A stretch of DNA of 64,000 nt from Flavobacteriales bacterium ALC-1. GTDB taxonomy: Bacteria > Bacteroidota > Bacteroidia > Flavobacteriales > Flavobacteriaceae. Below, piece by piece: positions 47,121 to 53,726 of the stretch; the first letter of the stretch is position 1, and each line of letters begins with the position of its first letter. The DNA lies in assembly GCA_000171875.1 (NCBI GenBank), contig ABHI01000003.1, forward strand, positions 1 through 64,000. Reading direction: 5' to 3'. The notes below the pieces were generated by a model. It was not told the DNA's origin. It made no database searches and saw only the letters and a list, made by a program, of their open reading frames with translations. The translations under genes were made by a program, and so were the position numbers.

Positions 47121-47245
47121 GTTTTAAGAGTCTTAAATTCGATTAAACTGTTCATTTTTTGATTGATTTTGATTGTTATCCTCCAAAACCATAGCGATGG
47201 AGAATTGATGAATATTTAGAGTTACTGAAATCAGTTCAGCATAAA

Positions 47246-47692
47246 TTATTTTAAAAAATTAATTGTCAAAGGGTATTTATATGCCTGCCCATCTCTTGCT
47301 GATAAACTAGCTTTGACAATGAGTGCAAGTTCTACTATAAATGCTATGATAGCTAAGGCACCTAACCCACCTCCTATATATAATAGAGGAGAGGGTTCAC
47401 CGACATTGATATGAAAATTATTAAAACCGTGAAAATTTATAACATCCATACCATCAAATAGTTTAAAGATGAAAAAAGGAACACTAACTGTGCCTATAAT
47501 GATTGCATATAGTAAGACACTAATCTGAAAATTAATGGCTTGTTTACCATGCTGATCAATAAATTCTGATTTTTCTTTATTAGCTGCCCATAATACTATT
47601 GGACCTATGAAATTTCCAAATGGAATTATAAATCTCGAAAAGGTCGACAAATGTATAAATGTGGCTAAATTTTTATGGTGATTATCTAACAT
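47246..47692 (-). CDS. DUF4870 family membrane protein
   Basis: A protein of 148 residues recognised as DUF4870 from LATFIHLSTFSRFIIPFGNFIGPIVLW, cited as HLSTFSRFIIPFGN and GPIVLWAANKEKSEFIDQHG, followed by KQAINFQISVLLYAIII. Four spans are visible. It is separate from the PadR-led operon by 125 bases and could have its own promoter. The function is not known. Confidence 0.85.
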   Translation of the reverse strand: MLDNHHKNLATFIHLSTFSRFIIPFGNFIGPIVLWAANKEKSEFIDQHGKQAINFQISVLLYAIIIGTVSVPFFIFKLFDGMDVINFHGFNNFHINVGEPSPLLYIGGGLGALAIIAFIVELALIVKASLSARDGQAYKYPLTINFLK

Positions 47693-47839
47693 AATTAAAA
47701 AACATATAATAGTTGCTTATACAAATATATGTCTTTAAAAAGGTATTATGTTACGCATAGTACTAAAAATTAACATTTTTTTAACATTAGTTAGGTTAAG
47801 TATTTTGATTTATTTTAGAGGAAAATTTCAATAGATTAT

Positions 47840-48295
47840 ATGAAAATATCTCCATCTAAACTTAATAGTTTTCTAATGTTTAAGCTACCTGCTGCTTATT
47901 TTACTGGTGTTAGGACCAAGCAACTAAACGATACTACTTGCGTAGTTTCAGTAAAGCACCGTTGGATTAACCAAAATCCATTTAATTCTATGTTTTGGGC
48001 TGTACAAGGTATGGCAGCTGAACTCTCAACTGGTGCTTTAGTAATGAAGAAAATTAAAGAAAGTGGAAAAAAAGTATCCATGTTAGTTGCTAATAATAAT
48101 GCATCCTTCACTAAAAAGGCAACTGGAAGAATCACTTTTAAATGTAATGATGGTTTAAAAATTGACGAATCCATTGCAAAAGCAATAGAAACAGGAGAAG
48201 GCCAAACGGTTTGGTTAAACTCTAATGGAATTAATACTGATGGGGTACAAGTGTCTTCTTTTAATTTTGAATGGACGTTAAAAGTTAAAAGTTGA
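47840..48295 (+). CDS. DUF4442 thioesterase-like protein
   Basis: A 151-residue hot-dog-fold protein recognised from MLFKLPAAYFTGVRTKQL-like sequence (FLMFKLPAAYFTGVR), then VKHRWINQNPFNSMFWAVQG and a central MAAELSTGALVMKKI helix. DUF4442 members are acyl-CoA thioesterase-like, but the substrate is not known. It is divergent from DUF4870 and about 120 bases ahead of the TIGR00266 gene. Confidence 0.75.
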   Translation: MKISPSKLNSFLMFKLPAAYFTGVRTKQLNDTTCVVSVKHRWINQNPFNSMFWAVQGMAAELSTGALVMKKIKESGKKVSMLVANNNASFTKKATGRITFKCNDGLKIDESIAKAIETGEGQTVWLNSNGINTDGVQVSSFNFEWTLKVKS

Positions 48296-48416
48296 AATTT
48301 TATGTCATTGCGATTAAGGGGTGTCAATCTGTTTAATTGATAAGCATAACTATTTGTAACAAAAGCATAATTATCACAACATATAAAAGAATCAATCTTT
48401 AAAAACGAAAAACATT

Positions 48417-49241
48417 ATGGAAAAACTACCAGATTATAATGATAGAAATTCACACGAAATAGATTATCGTATTTATGGTGAGGAAATGCAATATGTAGAA
48501 ATAGAGCTAGATCCAGATGAAGCAGTAATTGCTGAATCTGGAAGTTTTATGATGATGGACGATGGTATAAAAATGGATACCATTTTTGGTGACGGCTCAC
48601 AAAAAGACACAGGCTTTTTAGGTAAAATATTAGGAGCAGGAAAACGTATTCTTACAGGTGAAAGTTTATTTATGACAGCCTTTTATAATGACCTTGTTGG
48701 AAAGCGCAATGTGTCCTTTGCATCTCCTTATCCAGGAAAAATTATTCCAATAGATTTAAATGAATTTGGTGGAAAGTTTATTTGTCAAAAAGATGCATTC
48801 TTATGTGCTGCAAAAGGAGTAAGTGTTGGTATTGAGTTTTCTAAGAAACTCGGGAGAGGACTTTTTGGTGGAGAAGGCTTCATCATGCAAAAACTGGAAG
48901 GTGACGGAATGGCTTTTGTACATGCTGGCGGTACTATGGCTGAAAAAACTTTAGAAGCTGGTGAAACTTTACGTGTTGATACAGGTTGCATTGTTGGCTT
49001 TACACAAGGTATTGATTATGATATTGAGTTTGTTGGAGGCATTAAGAATTCTGTTTTTGGTGGTGAAGGTTTATTCTTTGCTAAGCTACAAGGTCCAGGA
49101 AAAGTATATATACAATCCTTACCATTTAGCAGATTAGCTGGTCGCGTACTAGCTTCTGTTCCTAGAGGTGGAAAATCTAAAGGAGAAGGAAGTATTCTTG
49201 GCGGTCTTGGTGATTTACTGGATGGGGATAATAGGTTTTAA
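48417..49241 (+). CDS. TIGR00266 (AIM24) family protein
   Basis: A 274-residue protein with the family pattern: [26 protein letters not shown] (piece [16 protein letters not shown]), [36 protein letters not shown] and VYIQSLP. It is an AIM24-like beta-barrel protein with unknown biochemical role in bacteria; mitochondrial AIM24 acts in inner-membrane organisation. It has Gly-rich repeats at the C-terminus ([13 protein letters not shown]). It has no signal peptide. Confidence 0.85.
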   Translation: MEKLPDYNDRNSHEIDYRIYGEEMQYVEIELDPDEAVIAESGSFMMMDDGIKMDTIFGDGSQKDTGFLGKILGAGKRILTGESLFMTAFYNDLVGKRNVSFASPYPGKIIPIDLNEFGGKFICQKDAFLCAAKGVSVGIEFSKKLGRGLFGGEGFIMQKLEGDGMAFVHAGGTMAEKTLEAGETLRVDTGCIVGFTQGIDYDIEFVGGIKNSVFGGEGLFFAKLQGPGKVYIQSLPFSRLAGRVLASVPRGGKSKGEGSILGGLGDLLDGDNRF

Positions 49242-49425
49242 TATGTTTATTCTGTGTAAATAATTGGTTTTCAATTAATTGAATTGTGCGAATTCCCTTT
49301 TATAGAAAATAGTATTCAACGTTATATTTTTACTTTTAACATAATAACCTGTTAAACTTTTACATTGAATTTAAATTTTTTATAACTTGAGGGTGTAATT
49401 GAAACAATAGCCTATAGAAAAAATC

Positions 49426-49433
49426 TACTTTTG
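49426..49433 (+). promoter_or_regulatory. -7 box TACTTTTG of the 65-aa gene
   Basis: Exact TAnnTTTG match 27 bases before the ATG at 49460. A TTG at 49399-49401 is farther away (24 bases) than usual for a -33 box, so only the -7 part is well supported. Confidence 0.5.
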
Positions 49434-49459
49434 TTGAACCTAAAACCCTAAAATTATAT

Positions 49460-49657
49460 ATGGCGCGAGCAATGTATGAGTACACTAAAACTGTACTTAG
49501 CAAAGTTAGTTTTGATGCGACATTATTCTGTAAGGAAGTGCAAAAAGCAGTAAAGCGTTTACTGCCCCACGAACTTGAAGAATTAAGAATCTTTATTCAG
49601 TCCCTAATTAATCAAAACCCAGAATTAAATCAATGTTTAATATATTTAAAAGCATAA
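49460..49657 (+). CDS. Small conserved-looking protein (65 aa)
   Basis: A 65-residue soluble helical protein with the head MYEYTKTVLSKVSFDATLF, an amphipathic helix KEVQKAVKRLLPHELEELRIF and a short tail. The start could also be the ATG at residue 5 (MYEYTK), which matches how I remember similar small flavobacterial proteins. It has its own promoter box and a strong terminator at 49660, and codons are regular, so it is a real gene. The function is unknown. Confidence 0.65.
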   Translation: MARAMYEYTKTVLSKVSFDATLFCKEVQKAVKRLLPHELEELRIFIQSLINQNPELNQCLIYLKA

Positions 49658-49687
49658 AAAAAGCGACTTAACGAGTCGCTTTTTTTT
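49658..49687. terminator. Bidirectional terminator between the 65-aa gene and oxyR
   Basis: AGCGACT/AGTCGCT stem (49662-49668 and 49674-49680) with loop TAACG, preceded by an A-run and followed by eight T. It lies exactly between two convergent genes. Confidence 0.85.
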
Positions 49688-50624
49688 ATTTAGCAAGTGG
49701 GCTTATAATTTCAACATTACTAAAAGCGATAGCTCCACGAATAATGCCAGAAATGACATCATGCATGGCATCAATAATTTGCATTTTCAATTCACTTTTA
49801 TGATAAATAATACTGACTTCTCTAGCAGGTGAAGGTTCTGCAAAATGTCTTAAATTAGAATTTAAGTTCTCTTTTACATCTAATGTATGTAAATAGGGCA
49901 GAAGTGTCATTCCCATACCTTCGTTAGAGAGTTTTATTAAAGTTTCTATACTTCCACTTTCTAATTGAAAATTTTCATCCTCTTGACCTTTAAAGACTTT
50001 GCATAAGTTAATAACACCATCTCTAAAGCAATGTCCATCTTCAAGCAATAACATATCTTCAATTTCTAAGTCAGCGACTTCTAAGGTCTTTTTATTTCTT
50101 AATCTGTGGTTACTAGGGACATAAGCCACAAAAGGCTCGTAGTACAAAGGACGTTCTTTTATATTATCACTTTCTAAGGGTGTCGCAGCTATTGCAGCAT
50201 CTAAATGACCGTCGTTAATGCGAGTAATAATTTCTTCAGTAGTGAGCTCTTCAATTTTTAATTTTACTTTAGGGTATTTTTTTATAAAATTGTTTAAAAA
50301 CATTGGTAAAAGCGTTGGCATTACCGTTGGTATAATTCCTAGCCTAAATTCACCTCCAATAAACCCTTTTTGCTGATCAACTATATCTTGAATACGTTCT
50401 GCTTCGTTTACAATATTACGTGCTTGAAATACTATTTTTCTGCCAACATCAGTTAACTCAATTGGTTTTTTACCTCTATCAAAAATTGTTATATCAAGTT
50501 CGTCTTCAAGTTTTTGTATTTGTGTACTCAGAGTTGGTTGAGTTACAAAACACTTTTCGGCGGCTTTGGTGAAATTTTTATGTTCTGCTATGGCTAATGC
50601 ATATTTTAATTGTGTAATCGTCAT
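49686..50624 (-). CDS. oxyR: OxyR-type hydrogen peroxide-sensing LysR regulator
   Basis: A 312-residue LysR protein with HTH KNFTKAAEKCFVTQPTLSTQIQKL and a periplasmic-binding-like domain. The peroxide-sensing motif of OxyR is present: GHCFRDGVINLC, with cysteines 9 positions apart as Cys199 and Cys208 of E. coli OxyR are. This raises the call well above a generic LysR. It is divergent from dps, a classic OxyR target, across a 102-base region that contains a 30-bp-period direct repeat at 50625-50677. Confidence 0.92.
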   Translation of the reverse strand: MTITQLKYALAIAEHKNFTKAAEKCFVTQPTLSTQIQKLEDELDITIFDRGKKPIELTDVGRKIVFQARNIVNEAERIQDIVDQQKGFIGGEFRLGIIPTVMPTLLPMFLNNFIKKYPKVKLKIEELTTEEIITRINDGHLDAAIAATPLESDNIKERPLYYEPFVAYVPSNHRLRNKKTLEVADLEIEDMLLLEDGHCFRDGVINLCKVFKGQEDENFQLESGSIETLIKLSNEGMGMTLLPYLHTLDVKENLNSNLRHFAEPSPAREVSIIYHKSELKMQIIDAMHDVISGIIRGAIAFSNVEIISPLAK

Positions 50625-50677
50625 AACTATTGATTTAGACTATAAATATATATAAACTATTCATAAAAACTATGATT
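50625..50677. promoter_or_regulatory. Candidate OxyR operator between oxyR and dps
   Basis: Two copies of a 23-bp sequence (aACTATTnAT...ACTAT, at 50625-50647 and 50655-50677), 17 of 23 positions alike, with a 30-bp period equal to about three helical turns. The first copy abuts the oxyR start codon; the second lies over the expected -33 region of dps, whose -7 box is at 50698-50705. Four CTAT quarter sites occur at 50627, 50640, 50657 and 50670. The orientation is direct, not inverted as in E. coli OxyR sites. Confidence 0.5.
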
Positions 50678-50697
50678 AAAAAGAATTAATTACTAAG

Positions 50698-50705
50698 TAA
50701 TTTTG
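50698..50705 (+). promoter_or_regulatory. -7 box TAATTTTG of dps
   Basis: Exact TAnnTTTG match 22 bases before the ATG at 50727. The TTG at 50703, which would extend dps upstream, lies inside this box; so the real start is downstream. Confidence 0.6.
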
Positions 50706-50726
50706 AGTACACAAAAAATAGATATT

Positions 50727-51206
50727 ATGATGTTAAATAGTATAGGTTTAGATACCCAAAAAACAAAAGATTTAGCTAATGATTTAAATCAGTTATTAGC
50801 TAATTTTCAATTGTATTACCAAAATCTAAGAGGTATTCATTGGAATATAAAAGGACGTGCTTTTTTTGATTTGCATGTTAAATTTGAAGAGTTGTATACA
50901 GATGCTAACCTAAAAGTAGACGCTATAGCAGAGCGTATATTAACGCTTGGAGAAACACCTTTGCACACGTTTGATGATTATATTAAAGCAGCAAAAGTAC
51001 CCGTAGGGAAAAATATTTCTAAAGATGAAAATGCTGTTCTTCTTATTGTAGATTCTTTATCTGAATTATTGAAGATAGAAAGAGCTATTCTTAATGCTTC
51101 TGATAAAGCTAATGATGAAGGTACAAACGCAATGATGAGTGATTTTATAACTGAACAAGAGAAAACAGTATGGATGATGAAGGCTTGGTTAGGAGAAACA
51201 GTTTAA
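50727..51206 (+). CDS. dps: Dps family ferritin-like DNA-protection protein
   Basis: Forms a 12-mer cage that oxidises and stores iron, protecting DNA from peroxide. The ferroxidase residues are visible in RGIHWNIKG (His), FFDLHVKFEELYTDANLKVDAIAERI (His/Asp/Glu, cited as FDLHVKFEELY and DAIAERI). The start at 50727 follows from the promoter box that contains the only upstream alternative (TTG 50703); the ATG at 50730 is also possible. The 159-residue length is normal. The 3' end is followed by the perfect hairpin at 51224-51256, which also ends the convergent small-RNA unit. Confidence 0.92.
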   Translation: MMLNSIGLDTQKTKDLANDLNQLLANFQLYYQNLRGIHWNIKGRAFFDLHVKFEELYTDANLKVDAIAERILTLGETPLHTFDDYIKAAKVPVGKNISKDENAVLLIVDSLSELLKIERAILNASDKANDEGTNAMMSDFITEQEKTVWMMKAWLGETV

Positions 51207-51218
51207 TTTTGATTGGTA

Positions 51219-51345
51219 TTAATAAAAAACCTTCAGAAATATTTCTGAAGGTTTTTGCTTGTATATCGCAAATTTAATTATCTTGTATTCAAGAACTTTT
51301 GTTTAAAAATTCAGGGCTTATCTCACTAATCCTAACACTAGAAAT
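51219..51345 (-). ncRNA. Repeat unit A: candidate small RNA (no ECF-type motif)
   Basis: Contains the conserved core (51286-51335) with the 18-nt element GGATTAGTGAGATAAGCC on the minus strand identical to units B and C, and a terminator hairpin 30 bases after the core (51224-51256, perfect 16-bp arms AAAAACCTTCAGAAAT/ATTTCTGAAGGTTTTT, then T on the minus strand). In the core hairpin this unit has GAA-cTTTT...AAAAa-TTC where B and C have GAAG...CTTC with another A/T filling, so pairing is kept. No AAGTAGGGT motif precedes it, so the 5' end is unknown. Confidence 0.5.
51224..51256. terminator. Hairpin terminator shared by dps and unit A
   Basis: Perfect inverted repeat of 16 bp with central GAAATATTTC. 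T-runs follow on both strands, so it can end dps (+) and unit A (-). Confidence 0.85.
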
Positions 51346-51358
51346 TATTAAATAAAAG

Positions 51359-51487
51359 CGACGTAGTAAAGATATAAAATCAATACTTTTCTTACATTAA
51401 AGGAATCATAAAATTCCTTAAGATTAGTTGTAATACGTCGAAAACATCAAAAACCAATAGTCATTTTTTTGAATATTGGTTTTTTTA
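51359..51487 (+). other. Nested-hairpin element with its own terminator
   Basis: Three stems are nested or in line: CGACGTA (51359-51365) pairs with TACGTCG (51434-51440) and encloses AAGGAAT/ATTCCTT (51400-51406 and 51413-51419); right behind it AAACCAATA/TATTGGTTT (51451-51459 and 51474-51482) is followed by T residues to 51486. This is what a structured plus-strand RNA with an intrinsic terminator would look like. It separates units A and B and has no counterpart between B and C. No start box is convincing (51294-51301 AACTTTTG is one base off). Confidence 0.4.
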
Positions 51488-51493
51488 TTTATT

Positions 51494-51667
51494 AAAGAAA
51501 GGCCTTCAGAGGTTATTCTGAAGGCCTAGCTATCAACCAATTTCATTAAAAAATTATAATATTCAAGAAGTATATTTTATATATCTTCAAGGCTTATCTC
51601 ACTAATCCTAATACTCTAATTCTTTAAAAGAAAATGATTTTAATTTGTACTAACTTTATACATATAT
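51494..51667 (-). ncRNA. Repeat unit B: candidate small RNA of about 170 nt
   Basis: Reading on the minus strand: two-block promoter-like motif (51671-51701), then a 5' part, the conserved core (51560-51611) with GGATTAGTGAGATAAGCC, a hairpin GAAG...CTTC, and a terminator 33 bases after the core (stem AGGCCTTCAGA/TCTGAAGGCCT, 51500-51527, then TTCTTT). The 5' end near 51667 is estimated from the motif. It contains no ORF of convincing length (the best is 7 codons). Confidence 0.6.
51500..51527 (-). terminator. Terminator of unit B
   Basis: 11-bp stem AGGCCTTCAGA/TCTGAAGGCCT with loop GGTTAT; on the minus strand it is followed by TTCTTTAATA. The arms share CCTTCAGA/TCTGAAGG with the other three hairpins of the array. 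Confidence 0.75.
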
Positions 51668-51670
51668 AAT

Positions 51671-51701
51671 TAAAACAGCTAAGAGAAAAAACACCCTACT
51701 T
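51671..51701 (-). promoter_or_regulatory. Two-block ECF-type promoter motif of unit B
   Basis: On the minus strand AAGTAGGGTGTTT is followed by GCTGTTTTA, with TGT at 20-22 counted from the first G of GGGT. The spacing is identical to the three other copies in this region. Confidence 0.6.
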
Positions 51702-51718
51702 TTTTTTGAGAATTAATT

Positions 51719-51897
51719 AAAAAGCCTTCAGAAATTAATCTGAAGGCCTTACCTACTAACAATTCATTTAAATATTAAGTATTCAAGAAGTATATTTTAA
51801 ATATCTTCAGGGCTTATCTCACTAATCCAATACTTATTTATTTAAAAAAAATGGGATTTTATAATCTTTCTTTTTCATATATAATTTTCCCCATCAC
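51719..51897 (-). ncRNA. Repeat unit C: candidate small RNA of about 180 nt
   Basis: Minus-strand order is the same as unit B: motif (51901-51931), 5' part, core (51780-51830) and terminator 33 bases after the core (51724-51747). The 5' end near 51897 is an estimate from motif spacing. One 14-codon ORF (51834-51878) is present in the 5' part but is not kept in units A or B, so the unit is probably non-coding. The 18-nt core element is identical to that of A and B. Confidence 0.6.
51723..51748 (-). terminator. Terminator of unit C
   Basis: Stem GCCTTCAGA/TCTGAAGGC (51724-51732 and 51739-51747), loop AATTAA; on the minus strand it ends in TTTTTAATT. Confidence 0.75.
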
Positions 51898-51900
51898 TAG

Positions 51901-51931
51901 TATAACAGTCAAATGATAAAACACCCTACTT
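51901..51931 (-). promoter_or_regulatory. Two-block ECF-type promoter motif of unit C
   Basis: On the minus strand AAGTAGGGTGTTT and ACTGTTATA, TGT at 20-22 from the first G of GGGT, as in the other copies. Confidence 0.6.
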
Positions 51932-51951
51932 TTATTTTTAATTAAATTAAA

Positions 51952-51980
51952 AAAACCTTCAGAAATTAATCTAAAGGTTT
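51952..51980 (-). terminator. Terminator of the Kazal-like lipoprotein gene
   Basis: Imperfect stem AAACCTTcAGA/TCTaAAGGTTT with loop of about AATTAA; on the minus strand it is followed by a T-run (TTTTTTT). Its arms and loop agree with the terminator of unit C at 19 of 20 central bases, so the two derive from one another by duplication. Confidence 0.7.
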
Positions 51981-52019
51981 AAATAATCAATTTGTAAAAC
52001 TTTTAAAAGCTAACTAATT

Positions 52020-53021
52020 TTAGTCACATTCTACAATGTCATCTTGTGTAAAACCTACACAAAAAGCAGTACAGGCATTTGGAAAAACAACAACTTCAGT
52101 AGAGCCATTAGGATTTGTTACTTCAACACATACAGGATCCACAGCTTCATTTTCACAATCTTCACAATCATCATTACCATTAAATTCTCCATAACAATCC
52201 TCTAACAATGTTTCAATATCATCAGAATTATTAATCGTTACCACATCTTCGTTCTCTAAGGTAACTGTAAACGGATAAACAAATTCAAAATCATAAGCAT
52301 CATATAATACCGTTCCTAATTCTTCATCAGAATTAACCGTTATAGTTTCATCATTTATAATAACTGATAAAGGAAAGTTTATGGTAAAACACTGTGATTC
52401 TGGACAATAATAGTCTTCTTCGCAATTTTCAGCAAAGTCTTCCTCAGTAAATCCGTCACATTCAGCATAACAAGCATTTGGATATGTTACAGTAAATGTT
52501 TCTCCATTAGGATCAGTTATTTCTACGCATACAGGATCGTAAACCTCAAAACATTCACATGTCTCTATGTCATCAAAACCACAACTATCTAATAGAGCAA
52601 TAAATTCATCTTCGTTATTAATAGTTACAACCTCAATTGCGTTAGTGTCATCATTAAAAGTTTCTACATTAAAAGGAAAAGCAATCCCGCTAATATATAA
52701 TTCTTCAGTTGAAGCTAACATCACATCAATTAAACCACTTAAATCTTCAACAGTAACAGTAGTATCATTATTATATGATAATGTTAATGGGTAAACAAAA
52801 TCAAAGCAGAAATCTAAAACAATATTACCGGCTGGATTATCAGTTTGAGTGACATTTCCATTTTGATCAAACTGCTGGTTTAACCTGTTTAAAGCTGTTG
52901 AGATAGATTGACTTTCTTCTGTTTCTTGTTGTTCTTCTAGAGCAGGTTCGTCATTAGTACAGGCAGTTACTAAGAAAAGTGCCATGAACATACTTAAGAA
53001 AGCAAATTTTAATTTTTTCAT
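52020..53021 (-). CDS. Lipoprotein with two Kazal-like segments
   Basis: A 333-residue lipoprotein from the ATG at 53021 (signal MKKLKFAFLSMFMALFLVTAC; an ORF extension to 53153 crosses the promoter motif and has no signal). The protein is internally duplicated. Each half has strand units (FDFVYPLTLSYNNDTTVTV, INFPLSVIINDETITV) and then a Cys-rich Kazal-like segment: YDPVCVEITDPNGETFTV with YPNACYAECDGF, and VDPVCVEVTNPNGSTEVV with FPNACTAFCVGF. The C-DPVC...YPNAC..C spacing matches Kazal-type serine protease inhibitors. It is very acidic. It is divergent from the ECF sigma gene and carries the ECF-type motif at 53070-53100. Confidence 0.8.
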   Translation of the reverse strand: MKKLKFAFLSMFMALFLVTACTNDEPALEEQQETEESQSISTALNRLNQQFDQNGNVTQTDNPAGNIVLDFCFDFVYPLTLSYNNDTTVTVEDLSGLIDVMLASTEELYISGIAFPFNVETFNDDTNAIEVVTINNEDEFIALLDSCGFDDIETCECFEVYDPVCVEITDPNGETFTVTYPNACYAECDGFTEEDFAENCEEDYYCPESQCFTINFPLSVIINDETITVNSDEELGTVLYDAYDFEFVYPFTVTLENEDVVTINNSDDIETLLEDCYGEFNGNDDCEDCENEAVDPVCVEVTNPNGSTEVVVFPNACTAFCVGFTQDDIVECD

Positions 53022-53069
53022 TTTAAATAAATTTTGGTTTAAACTTGTTTTAAAGAGGTTAATCGATAC

Positions 53070-53100
53070 TAAGACAATCCATAAAATAAAAACCCTACTT
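53070..53100 (-). promoter_or_regulatory. Two-block ECF-type promoter motif of the lipoprotein gene
   Basis: On the minus strand AAGTAGGGTTTTT and ATTGTCTTA, TGT at 20-22 counted from the first G of GGGT. The motif is about 50 bases upstream of the ATG at 53021, giving a short leader. It is the copy that identifies the motif as a promoter rather than an RNA feature. Confidence 0.6.
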
Positions 53101-53124
53101 TTTTTCTCAAATTTATTTTTTTCA

Positions 53125-53132
53125 TAGTTTTG
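53125..53132 (+). promoter_or_regulatory. -7 box TAGTTTTG of the ECF sigma gene
   Basis: Exact TAnnTTTG match 23 bases before the sigma-factor ATG at 53156. It suggests that the sigma gene itself is transcribed by the housekeeping sigma factor, whereas its neighbours carry the other motif. Confidence 0.55.
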
Positions 53133-53155
53133 ATGCATCAACTTCAAAACCATTA

Positions 53156-53668
53156 ATGGCTAAAGATAACCGTAATATTTGCCACTCTAAAACTTTTGAG
53201 ACCATCTATAAGACTTATGCAAAAGATATAAGGCGTTTTCTTTTCTTTAAGACTCAAGATATAGACAAAGCTGAAGATATATTACAAGATGTCTTTATTA
53301 AACTTTGGGATAATTGCAGTAAAGTAGATTATAATAAGGTTAAGAGTTACATGTATAGTATTGCTAATAATATGTTTTTAAATGAGATAAAACATCAAAA
53401 AGTAGTGCAGAATTTTAGTAAGTATAATAAGAAAGAAAGCACTAATGAGTCTCCTGAGTTTATTATGCTCGAAAAAGAGTTTATGGAAAAATTAGAAGAC
53501 ACAATAGCTAGTTTATCAGAAAAGCAACGCGAAGTTTTTTTAATGAATAGAATTGAAAAGAAAAAATACAAAGATATTGCCTTACAGCTTGATATTAGTG
53601 TAAAAGCTGTTGAAAAGCGAATGCATCAAGCCTTAGTGATCATGAGAAAAGAAATAGGTAATGTATAG
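53156..53668 (+). CDS. ECF-type RNA polymerase sigma factor (FecI-like)
   Basis: A 170-residue sigma-70 family factor with only regions 2 and 4. Region 2 shows IYKTYAKDIRRFLFFKTQDIDKAEDILQDVF, cited as KDIRRFLFFKTQ and KAEDILQDVFIKLWDN; region 4 shows LSEKQREVFLMNRIEKKKYKDIA followed by the helix-turn-helix LDISVKAVEKRMHQALVIM. It is followed by a FecR-type anti-sigma gene and a TonB receptor with an STN domain, so it belongs to the cell-surface-signalling ECF group. It is divergent from a Kazal-like lipoprotein gene. Confidence 0.92.
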   Translation: MAKDNRNICHSKTFETIYKTYAKDIRRFLFFKTQDIDKAEDILQDVFIKLWDNCSKVDYNKVKSYMYSIANNMFLNEIKHQKVVQNFSKYNKKESTNESPEFIMLEKEFMEKLEDTIASLSEKQREVFLMNRIEKKKYKDIALQLDISVKAVEKRMHQALVIMRKEIGNV

Positions 53669-53681
53669 AAAAATAAGACTT

Positions 53682-53712
53682 AAGTAGGGTTTTTTACTTT
53701 TGAGTTGTATTA
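53682..53712 (+). promoter_or_regulatory. Two-block ECF-type promoter motif of the anti-sigma/receptor genes
   Basis: AAGTAGGGTTTTT and GTTGTATTA on the plus strand, 14 bases after the sigma stop and 15 before the anti-sigma ATG, with TGT at 20-22 counted from the first G of GGGT. A housekeeping-like TACTTTTG box (53695-53702) overlaps the spacer. Confidence 0.55.
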
Positions 53713-53726
53713 ACTTATATAATAGG

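Noticed and set aside
48785..48991. Minus-strand ORF inside the TIGR00266 gene
   Set aside because: It is an antisense shadow with low-complexity Ser/Pro content.
50703..50727. TTG start for dps at 50703
   Set aside because: The codon is part of the TAATTTTG -7 box, so it is upstream of the expected transcript start.
51286..51830. Three-unit repeat read as a CRISPR array
   Set aside because: The units are unequal in spacing (274 and 220 bases), have long conserved blocks plus terminators, and no cas gene is present.
51834..51878. 14-codon ORF (MKKKDYKIPFFLNK) in unit C
   Set aside because: Units A and B have no equivalent: B has a 7-codon ORF at the same place and A has ATG directly followed by a stop. 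The reading frame is not conserved while the RNA core is.
53022..53153. 44-codon N-terminal extension of the Kazal-like lipoprotein
   Set aside because: It would cross the promoter motif (53070-53100) and bury the lipoprotein signal inside the protein.
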